NCBI GenBank assembly: GCA_046050405.1
Contig: JBJOPY010000270.1
Location: forward strand, 1-7,007
Length of the DNA stretch: 7,007 nucleotides
Direction of reading: 5' to 3'
DNA from: JADKCL01 sp046050405
GTDB lineage: Bacteria > Bacteroidota > Bacteroidia > J057 > JADKCL01
A program made the translations under genes and the position numbers. The notes beneath the pieces were generated by a model. That model made no database searches. It saw only the letters and a program-made list of their open reading frames with translations, and was not told the DNA's origin. Positions 1 to 5,495 of this stretch are shown here, piece by piece; position 1 is the stretch's first letter, and every line of letters begins with the position of its first letter.

Positions 1-158
1 ACCCCATGGAGCGAATCTGGTGGTACATGCGAAAGAAAATCACCCACAACAGGTACGTCGAGACCATGGTGGCGAGAATCGAGGCTTTCCGAAGGCTCAT
101 GGAAAACTTCGCCCACGAAAATCAACTGGGAAAGGATCTCTCAAGATTAACTATATAA
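1..158 (+). CDS. IS630-family transposase, C-terminal fragment (cut by window edge)
   Basis: The reading frame begins at base 3 (first full codon ccc) and stops with TAA at 156-158, giving 51 visible codons. The segment PMERIWWYMRKKITHNRY matches the C-terminal part of IS630/Tc1-type DDE transposases, where the motif (L)NP-[IM]-E-R-[IVL]-W precedes a basic stretch containing TH. In that family the Glu of this motif is the third catalytic acid. The following 30 or so residues are a charged helical tail ending in LGKDLSRLTI. The protein would cut and paste an element at TA dinucleotides. Only the last part of the gene is visible, so I cannot tell whether it is intact. A host gene with this ending is unlikely. 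The family call rests on motif memory over a short stretch. Confidence 0.75.
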   Translation, partial: PMERIWWYMRKKITHNRYVETMVARIEAFRRLMENFAHENQLGKDLSRLTI

Positions 159-178
159 TTATAGTAGACTCTATATAG
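150..178. repeat. AT-rich palindromes just after the transposase stop
   Basis: ACTATA (150-155) and TATAGT (160-165) form a perfect 6-bp inverted repeat around TAAT and overlap the transposase stop codon. CTATATAG (171-178) is a perfect 8-bp palindrome. IS630-family elements insert at TA and end a short way past the transposase stop, so these sites could lie at or near the element's right end. With the left end outside the window, the terminal inverted repeat cannot be defined. The sites could also simply reflect AT-rich composition. Confidence 0.35.
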
Positions 179-275
179 CGAAAGCAGCCCTACTCTTGAA
201 TGAATTCGGACTATGAGGAGGAGGTTTTTGAATCATATTAGCGTACGGTGCCAGAAGTCTCGGTTTTAGAAAATG

Positions 276-312
276 AGGAAGGGCAACAACCGTACTGGCT
301 GTTGCCCTTCCT
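276..312 (-). terminator. Hairpin terminator downstream of hppA
   Basis: A perfect 13-bp stem (AGGAAGGGCAACA at 276-288 with TGTTGCCCTTCCT at 300-312) encloses an 11-nt loop. It lies 23 nt beyond the hppA stop codon. On the minus strand the stem is followed by CATTTTCT, a modest T-rich tract. On the plus strand it is followed by AGGGGG, so it is oriented to end minus-strand transcription. Its position between hppA and the transposase end also insulates the two. Confidence 0.8.
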
Positions 313-335
313 AGGGGGTCATGCCAGAATCCGGC

Positions 336-2498
336 CTAAAGATTCAGGTAGGGCGATATCACCAATGAAACGATGGACATCAGCTTGATGAGGATGTTCA
401 TGGAGGGGCCGGATGTATCCTTGAAGGGATCCCCGACCGTGTCGCCGGTCACAGCTGCTTTATGGGGATCCGAACCTTTGAAGTACTTCTCAGTCTTGCC
501 GTTGACGACAATGTTGATGCCCTTCTCGAAGGATTTCTTGGCATTGTCCCATGCACCACCGGCATTGCTCTGGAAGATGGCCATGAGCACACCGGCAACG
601 GTCACGCCTGCAAGAAGGCCGCCCAAGACCTGGGCACCGAAGACCATCCCGACGACGATCGGGGTGACCAATGAGAGCGCACCCGGAAGGATCATCTGCC
701 CGATCGCAGCCTTGGTCGAGATCTGGACACAACGATCATAATCAGGTTTTGCATTCGGGTCCCCCGCGAGGAGTCCCGGGATTTCACGGAACTGACGGCG
801 AACCTCCTCCACCATTTGCATGGCCGCCTTGCCGACAGCTTGCATGGCAAGGGAGGAAAAGACAAAGGGAATCATGCCGCCCACAAAGAGCCCGCCCATC
901 ACGTCAGGACGGCTGATGTCAATCGTTCCAAGGCCAGTGATGCTCTTGAAAGCGGCAAAAAGAGCGACCGAGGTCATGGCCGCCGACGCTATAGCGAAAC
1001 CTTTGCCTATGGCGGCAGTGGTGTTGCCCACGGCATCGAGCACGTCGGTATTGGCACGCACTTCTTTGGGCAGGCCGCTCATTTCTGCGACTCCGCCAGC
1101 GTTATCCGCAATCGGGCCGAATGCGTCGATCGCAAGCTGGATTCCAGTGGTGGCCATCATGCCCGAGGCGGCCATTGCGATTCCATAGAGGCCGGCGACG
1201 GCGTAGGAACCCATGATGCCCGCCGCCAGGATCAGGATCGGGAGGGCTGTGGACATCATTCCCTGGCCTAGGCCCGCGATGATGTTTGTGGCGGCGCCTG
1301 TGGAGGACTGCTGCACGATCGAATTCACAGGACCGCGCCCCATTGCTGTATAGTACTCCGTGACTAGGGAGATCAAGGTGCCTACCGCAAGGCCGATGAC
1401 TGTCGCCCCGAACACGTGCATTGATGAAAACGTCTGGGTCGCAGCCTGTAATCCATGTCCGGTCGCCTCCACCAGGTCGGCAGGAAGCATGTACTTGATG
1501 ATGAAGAACGAGGCGATGGCGGTCATGATGACCGAGCCAAAGTTGCCTATGTTCAAGGCCATCTGCGGATTTCCGCCTTCTTTCACTTTCACCAGGAACG
1601 TGCCAGCAATCGAGAACAGTATGCCCGCCGCCGCAATCATAACCGGAAGGACGATCGCGGAGATCCCACCGAAGCTGTCACCGGATGTTCCCACCACCGC
1701 TGCTCCCAAGACCATTGAGCCGACCACCGTCGAAACATAGGAGCCAAACAGGTCGGCACCCATGCCTGCTACGTCACCGACGTTGTCACCGACGTTGTCG
1801 GCGATCACTGCCGGATTGCGCGGGTCGTCCTCCGGAATCCCGGCTTCTACTTTGCCAACGAGGTCGGCACCGACGTCTGCAGCTTTCGTATAGATGCCGC
1901 CGCCCACACGAGCAAACAAGGCGATGCTCTCGGCACCCAGGGAGAAGCCTGTGAGGACACCGAGAACCTTGAAGATTTCACCCTCCTGAACGTGGGAAAG
2001 ATCTCCCACATAGATGTAACTGAGGAGGATGTAAAGTCCAGAGAGCCCCAGCAGCGCCAGTGCAACTACTCCGATGCCCATCACCGCTCCGCCGGCGAAG
2101 GAAATGTCCAGCGCCTTAGAAAGGCTGGTACGGGCGGCCTGAGCAGTGCGAACGTTGGCTTTGGTAGCGATGCGCATTCCTAAGAACCCTGCCAATGCTG
2201 ACAATGTGGCACCCAGCACGAAGGAGACAACGATAAAGGGATCGCTGACCGCATGTGCGTTGGACGAGTTACCTGTCATGGAGAGAACCCCCAGAAGGGC
2301 TGCGGCGAGGATGACATAGACGCCGAGAACCTTGTACTCGGCCTTCAAGAATGCCATCGCACCCTGCGCGATGAAACTTGCGATTTCCTGCATCCTGCTG
2401 TCGCCTTGGTTTTGCCTGGTCACCCAAGCTGAACGGATGGAAATGAAGAGCAGTCCTAAGATGGCTACACCTGGTACTGCAAAAACCAAACTATTCAC
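336..2498 (-). CDS. hppA: K+-dependent, ion-translocating membrane pyrophosphatase (probably H+-pumping)
   Basis: This 720-aa integral membrane protein hydrolyses PPi to 2 Pi on the cytoplasmic face and pumps an ion across the inner membrane. The length is usual, and the family has about 16 membrane helices. The signature lies at residues 208-254: DVGADLVGKVE (208-218), EDDPRNP (223-229), the repeated DNVGDNVGD (234-242) and ADLFGSY (248-254). IADN (463-466), DNAKK (651-655) and GDTVGDPFKDT (685-695) supply the other conserved Asp and Lys residues that bind Mg and PPi. Residues 491-498 read GNTTAAIG: Ala495 and Gly498 are typical of K+-dependent enzymes, whereas K+-independent ones have Lys and Thr there. 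The TM6 coupling Glu of Na+ pumps is Gly252 here, while TM5 has Glu190 (LGAES), as in Flavobacterium johnsoniae-type H+ pumps. Ion choice is therefore inferred. The start is GTG (2496-2498), with an in-frame TGA 12 nt upstream. No Shine-Dalgarno is visible. The gene is apparently monocistronic. Confidence 0.95.
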   Translation of the reverse strand: MNSLVFAVPGVAILGLLFISIRSAWVTRQNQGDSRMQEIASFIAQGAMAFLKAEYKVLGVYVILAAALLGVLSMTGNSSNAHAVSDPFIVVSFVLGATLSALAGFLGMRIATKANVRTAQAARTSLSKALDISFAGGAVMGIGVVALALLGLSGLYILLSYIYVGDLSHVQEGEIFKVLGVLTGFSLGAESIALFARVGGGIYTKAADVGADLVGKVEAGIPEDDPRNPAVIADNVGDNVGDVAGMGADLFGSYVSTVVGSMVLGAAVVGTSGDSFGGISAIVLPVMIAAAGILFSIAGTFLVKVKEGGNPQMALNIGNFGSVIMTAIASFFIIKYMLPADLVEATGHGLQAATQTFSSMHVFGATVIGLAVGTLISLVTEYYTAMGRGPVNSIVQQSSTGAATNIIAGLGQGMMSTALPILILAAGIMGSYAVAGLYGIAMAASGMMATTGIQLAIDAFGPIADNAGGVAEMSGLPKEVRANTDVLDAVGNTTAAIGKGFAIASAAMTSVALFAAFKSITGLGTIDISRPDVMGGLFVGGMIPFVFSSLAMQAVGKAAMQMVEEVRRQFREIPGLLAGDPNAKPDYDRCVQISTKAAIGQMILPGALSLVTPIVVGMVFGAQVLGGLLAGVTVAGVLMAIFQSNAGGAWDNAKKSFEKGINIVVNGKTEKYFKGSDPHKAAVTGDTVGDPFKDTSGPSMNILIKLMSIVSLVISPYLNL

Positions 2499-2531
2499 TT
2501 TGTTTTCGTTTCAGATTCATGAATGAGGGGT

Positions 2532-2562
2532 CAATAATAGCGCATTTTGTTGAATGATCAAA
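2532..2562 (-). promoter_or_regulatory. Candidate Bacteroidota-type promoter for hppA
   Basis: Read on the minus strand, TTTG (2562-2559) is followed after exactly 19 nt by TATTATTG (2539-2532). The second element matches the Bacteroidota -7 box TAnnTTTG at all but one position. The 19-nt spacing equals the spacing known for the -33/-7 pair. Transcription would start near 2525-2530 and leave a leader of about 30 nt before the GTG codon. This is a pattern match only. Confidence 0.5.
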
Positions 2563-2822
2563 AGATTAGGAAAAATGAGCAGGACTAAGGCCGTAGTGGT
2601 TCGCTACATGTTGGGTTGGTGGGACTCGGAAATCCCGCCACGGGGCCTGGATGATAGGACCACCGAAGCCTACTGCTCAATGAATCCATTACCGTCATGA
2701 AACATGAATGAGAGCTGTTTGATAGGATTGCAGTCTGAGGTCTGCGGGTATGGGTGTAAATTGCAAGCAAGCCCGCAGGGCTAGAACATACCGTGGATGA
2801 TTGCTGGCAGTCCTCAACCTAG
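2563..2822. other. Unassigned spacer between hppA promoter and small-gene terminator
   Basis: I see no convincing gene here. Both strands hold short open frames (at most 61 codons) with no recognisable family, signal peptide or ribosome binding site. There is a small perfect stem AGCCC-GCA-GGGCT at 2770-2782. A partial inverted repeat GGGA...TCCC lies within 2620-2640. The stretch is richer in G+C than the promoter next to it. It could be a decayed gene, a dispersed intergenic repeat or a small RNA, but nothing visible decides between these. Confidence 0.4.
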
Positions 2823-2860
2823 AAATAGGGAAAGCCGGGCAGGCCCGACTTTCCCTATTT
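2823..2860 (-). terminator. Long hairpin terminator after the small Cys-rich gene
   Basis: Bases 2823-2839 pair with 2844-2860. The stem has 16 pairs with a single C/A mismatch (2835/2848) and a 4-nt loop (CAGG). It starts 23 nt beyond the stop codon of the 2884-3156 gene. The outer stem AAATAGGG / CCCTATTT supplies a U-rich end on both strands (TTTCT on the minus strand, ATTTTAG on the plus strand), so it may work in both directions. No plus-strand gene feeds into it. Confidence 0.8.
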
Positions 2861-2883
2861 TAGAATGAACCGAATCATTTCGA

Positions 2884-3156
2884 TTACTCGGCTCCTTTTT
2901 TGGCGCAGCAGCCCTTTTTCTTTTCTCCAGCGCATGCAGCATTGGCATTAGAATGATTGCCGCCGTTTGAGCTGCTACCCACAGCCGCACCGGACTCCTC
3001 AGTGGCTTTTTTCGCGCAGCAACCCTTAGAAGCGTGGGAAGCACATTCTTTTTTTTCTTTTTTCTTGCCACCACCATCGGCAACCTGAACGGCAAATGCA
3101 CTGCCAGCGACAAGGGCAACTACAAGTGTCAATGTGAATGCGAGTTTCTTAACCAT
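2884..3156 (-). CDS. Small exported Lys/Cys-rich protein with duplicated C-x7-CC module
   Basis: This is a 90-aa protein of unknown function. Residues 1-22 are a classic Sec signal peptide: MVKK, a hydrophobic core, and cleavage after GSAFA. The mature part is about 68 residues. It has a Lys/Glu-rich run (31-37), then ECASHASKGCCAKK (37-50), a Ser/Gly/Asn-rich linker (51-73) and ACAGEKKKGCCAKK (74-87). The two 14-residue modules share the spacing C-x7-C-C and nine identical residues. The only six Cys residues (38, 46, 47, 75, 83, 84) all lie in them, with His41 and His68 nearby. Paired Cys with Lys suggests metal binding or disulfide crosslinking in the periplasm, but this is inference. Small Cys/Lys-rich exported proteins of this look are common in Bacteroidota and uncharacterised. 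ATG at 3154-3156 is preceded by an A-rich stretch (GAAAGAAT). It has its own terminator and is probably transcribed alone. Confidence 0.8.
   Translation of the reverse strand: MVKKLAFTLTLVVALVAGSAFAVQVADGGGKKKEKKECASHASKGCCAKKATEESGAAVGSSSNGGNHSNANAACAGEKKKGCCAKKGAE
2896..3048 (-). repeat. Two diverged copies of a 42-bp coding module
   Basis: Bases 3007-3048 encode residues 37-50 of the small exported protein and bases 2896-2937 encode residues 74-87. Both carry GG-TGCTGCGC followed by an A-run over KGCCAKK, but they differ upstream of it. The pattern is consistent with an old internal duplication kept by selection on the Cys spacing. Confidence 0.6.
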
Positions 3157-3301
3157 ATTCTTTCAGTATTTTATATCCTTGGACTTCCAAAGACAGTACC
3201 CTGTACGCAAAACTTGTGCCAAGGTTATAATGTTTATGCCGATGCATGATAATTTATCGAGAATGACAGCCCCTACAAGGGAGACCTGTGGTTGCGAACA
3301 T
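3157..3301. other. Spacer between OstA-like gene and small exported gene
   Basis: These 145 bases hold no plausible gene. A CCTTGG (3177-3182) / CCAAGG (3219-3224) inverted pair is present, but its 36-nt separation makes it a weak terminator or operator candidate. No clear terminator for the OstA-like gene is visible. The small gene's promoter must lie here if it is transcribed separately. The best -7-like site is TAACCTTG (minus strand, 3227-3220), which has no matching upstream TTG. Confidence 0.3.
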
Positions 3302-5362
3302 TCAGTCTCGATGCCTGACCCTGTTCTGGCGCCGGAGTTTGCGTAGGTGCCTTTTCTCGTAGCGTTTTCCCATCGCATGAACTCTTGTTCTCATCCTCTC
3401 CAGTTTTTTCTGGTTCCTTGCTGCAATTTCATCCTTTGTGGCAGGTGTGGACAGGTTTTTTCCGGACTGACGAATCTTTTCTCTCACATGGCGCAACCTC
3501 TCCTTGGTGGTGGGGCGCGGTTTCTCCTCTGCCGCCTCGATTGTTTGGCGATTGGACGAAGAATCAGACCTGTCTCGGTGTTCAAATTTCCCCTGATGGG
3601 CGGGAGGGGGTACGTTGGAGGCCTCTAGGGCATTGGGAGCTGGAGACTCTTCTTCGATGGGTAGGTCCACCTGTTTTTCCAGAAGTGGGTCGTGAAGCAA
3701 TTCAAAGATTCGGAACTCCGCGTCTTCCAGACCATTCATCAGCGAGTCCAGCCGGATCTTGAAAGGATCTGCACTGGTTTCAGGTGCTGGAATGTGTCTG
3801 TACACCCAGCTTGGATATAGGGGACGTTCATCGATGCGCCACCTGAAGCCATCCAGTCTATTTGGCTGGAACAGCACCATGTGGATGGGTAAGAGTTCGC
3901 CTTCAGGTCTGTCCATGAATAGGATTTTAGTGGGCTTGTTATCCTTGAATTCCACGAACATGTCGCTGCATCGGGCCTTGTTCATCCCCAGGTATTCACC
4001 TTGGTCGTCCTTCGTGAAGTAGATGCTCTCACTGTTGCCGTAAATCCACATCGTTCTGAGCCTCCCTCTCAGGAACTTGGCGTGCAGTTCCTCTCCCTTG
4101 ATTTGATCGAATCCCACTGTGTCTTCCGCTGAGATGATGTAGGGATTGGTGGGAATGCTCATGCTATCGATACCTCCTCCCTTCAGGCTGACAATGATCG
4201 TATCCCCCGTAATCTGGCTACTGTCAGACCAGAGTGCCGGGCTTTGGAAGAAAAACATCACTGAGTCGTCGTACCAATAGGCCAAGGAGTCCGATACCCC
4301 TTGTAAGTCCTTCATATACAAGCGGGCGCGGTGATAGGCCTGAAAATACCGTTTCTCACTGACCGTGTCCTTGAAGGTGTATAGCGTATCCGCGAAGAGG
4401 AATAAGGTATCGTCCTCGAACCTCTGACTGGCAAATGCGCTGTCTGTGATGAAGGAAGCCTCGGTCTTGGATTGGAACTCGCCATAGTTGCCATAGAGAG
4501 TGAGGCTGGAATCCTGCTGTACGAGGCGGATGCGGCCTTTCGCCTTGCCGAGGTCGAGGCTCCGATCATACGCGATGGTATCTGCGAAGAGGGTGAAGGA
4601 CGTGTCTCCAATGCTGGAATTTCGATGAAGGAAGGCAAAGTCATGCTTGGTGTCGAAGTAGCCGTCCTCTGTGTACATTCTGTTGAAAGAATCAGTTACA
4701 TAGGTGGGGGCCATGAAATAGGCGACCTTTGATTCCGTGTCGTATCCAAGTGTGTCAGTATGCAAGGTGAAGTTCGGATTCACCAGGATCACGGAATCCC
4801 GGAAGTAGGCCATGTGAGTCTTGGGATGGAAATAGCCCCTGGTGCTAGTGAGAGTATTGCTGTCATTCTGGATGGTTCCTCCCTGGAGATACTCGGCAAA
4901 ATCCTCGATACGATGGTAAGTGAGCCTCGGAGTCTTCAGCGTGACGTCCTTTTCTTTTAGGACGACCCGTTTCCAAAAATTGATGACCTTGGTATCACCG
5001 TCAAAGGTCAATCGATCTGAGGTAATTGTCCGCTGCATCGTGTCGGCCATGTGGGCGTTCATCACGATCTTGACGTGTGAGAAAGCCTCCACATAATTGC
5101 TATCAATATAATGATAGGCACTGTCGCAGTACAGCTTCGTGGTGTCTTGGCTCAGGATGACATTGCCGATGAGTTTGCGAATGCGGGTGCTGTCCGCTCC
5201 AAAGGAAGCAAAGTGAAAAAGGTCGGTGGCCTCAATGTTGATACGGTTTCCCCCTTCCGGAGGGGGGGCGGCGGGTTGGGAGAACACTGATAAAAATGAA
5301 CAATACAGCACGATTCCATGGCCGAATCGAAGGATGTGATGATATGGATTCCTATGCTGCAT
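3302..5362 (-). CDS. OstA-like (LptA/LptD N-domain family) envelope protein with basic C-terminal tail
   Basis: This is a 686-aa exported protein. Residues 1-29 form a signal peptide (basic start, hydrophobic GIVLYCSFLSVFS, cleavage likely after FSQ), followed by a Pro-rich linker. Residues 40-200 resemble the OstA-like domain of Bacteroidota, with alternating beta-strand patterns such as LIGNVILSQDTTKLYCDSA (64-82). The beta pattern recurs with a period of about 58 residues: RGYF (175-178), DGYF (233-236) and YGEF (293-296). This fits a stack of beta-jellyroll turns like the LptA/LptD bridge that carries LPS across the periplasm. A conserved-looking block, RPEGELLPIHMVLFQP (485-500), lies before the end of the fold. 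From about residue 565 the protein turns Pro- and Ser-rich. It then becomes very basic (KERLRHVREK onward, ending RKLRRQNRVRHRD), with no predicted fold and an unclear role. LPS transport is inferred from the family. The gene is divergent from tilS. No Shine-Dalgarno is visible before ATG at 5360-5362. Confidence 0.8.
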   Translation of the reverse strand: MQHRNPYHHILRFGHGIVLYCSFLSVFSQPAAPPPEGGNRINIEATDLFHFASFGADSTRIRKLIGNVILSQDTTKLYCDSAYHYIDSNYVEAFSHVKIVMNAHMADTMQRTITSDRLTFDGDTKVINFWKRVVLKEKDVTLKTPRLTYHRIEDFAEYLQGGTIQNDSNTLTSTRGYFHPKTHMAYFRDSVILVNPNFTLHTDTLGYDTESKVAYFMAPTYVTDSFNRMYTEDGYFDTKHDFAFLHRNSSIGDTSFTLFADTIAYDRSLDLGKAKGRIRLVQQDSSLTLYGNYGEFQSKTEASFITDSAFASQRFEDDTLFLFADTLYTFKDTVSEKRYFQAYHRARLYMKDLQGVSDSLAYWYDDSVMFFFQSPALWSDSSQITGDTIIVSLKGGGIDSMSIPTNPYIISAEDTVGFDQIKGEELHAKFLRGRLRTMWIYGNSESIYFTKDDQGEYLGMNKARCSDMFVEFKDNKPTKILFMDRPEGELLPIHMVLFQPNRLDGFRWRIDERPLYPSWVYRHIPAPETSADPFKIRLDSLMNGLEDAEFRIFELLHDPLLEKQVDLPIEEESPAPNALEASNVPPPAHQGKFEHRDRSDSSSNRQTIEAAEEKPRPTTKERLRHVREKIRQSGKNLSTPATKDEIAARNQKKLERMRTRVHAMGKRYEKRHLRKLRRQNRVRHRD

Positions 5363-5376
5363 TCAATCAGAGGCGG

Positions 5377-5408
5377 CGAAAATACAACAAATGGCTCCCG
5401 CCAGCCAA
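5377..5408 (-). promoter_or_regulatory. Candidate -33/-7 promoter for the OstA-like gene
   Basis: On the minus strand TTG (5408-5406) precedes TATTTTCG (5384-5377) by 21 nt. The latter differs from TAnnTTTG at one position. Transcription would start about 10 nt upstream of the ATG codon. The spacing is slightly long, and the match is suggestive only. Confidence 0.35.
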
Positions 5409-5482
5409 GAGCGGGGATAAGATCGCCCTAGAAATCAGAAGTTCGCTGCCCGATGATGGTAGCCCTTTAGTCATGTCCTCCC

Positions 5483-5490
5483 TACTTTTG
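5483..5490 (+). promoter_or_regulatory. Candidate -7 box directly upstream of tilS
   Basis: TACTTTTG is an exact match to the Bacteroidota -7 consensus TAnnTTTG. It ends only 5 nt before the tilS ATG. No TTG is found at the expected -33 position; the site there reads TAGC. If used, transcription would begin at or within a few bases of the start codon, giving a leaderless or near-leaderless mRNA. Confidence 0.35.
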
Positions 5491-5495
5491 TATTC

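Noticed and set aside
200..241. 13-codon frame MNSDYEEEVFESY after the transposase
   Set aside because: It is too short and has no support beyond an AG-rich stretch.
816..1271. 151-codon plus-strand frame inside hppA, with similar frames nearby (820-1188, 1360-1740)
   Set aside because: They are antisense to the conserved pyrophosphatase, with low-complexity products and no motif or signal.
1775..1798. Perfect tandem 12-bp repeat CACCGACGTTGT
   Set aside because: It encodes the family signature DNVGDNVGD of membrane pyrophosphatases, so the repeat is explained by the protein.
2593..2607. GTAG-TGGTTCG-CTAC resembling a tRNA T-arm
   Set aside because: It lacks the conserved A of the T-loop, and no acceptor, D or anticodon stem can be built around it.
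2585..2770. 61-codon minus-strand frame in the spacer
   Set aside because: It has no family resemblance, no initiation signal and an unremarkable composition. It is treated as chance.
2814..3119. 101-codon minus-strand frame overlapping the small exported gene
   Set aside because: It has no signal peptide, runs through the terminator hairpin, and its Lys/Arg runs are the out-of-frame reading of the A tracts. The overlapping frame with a clean signal peptide and Cys modules is the better gene.
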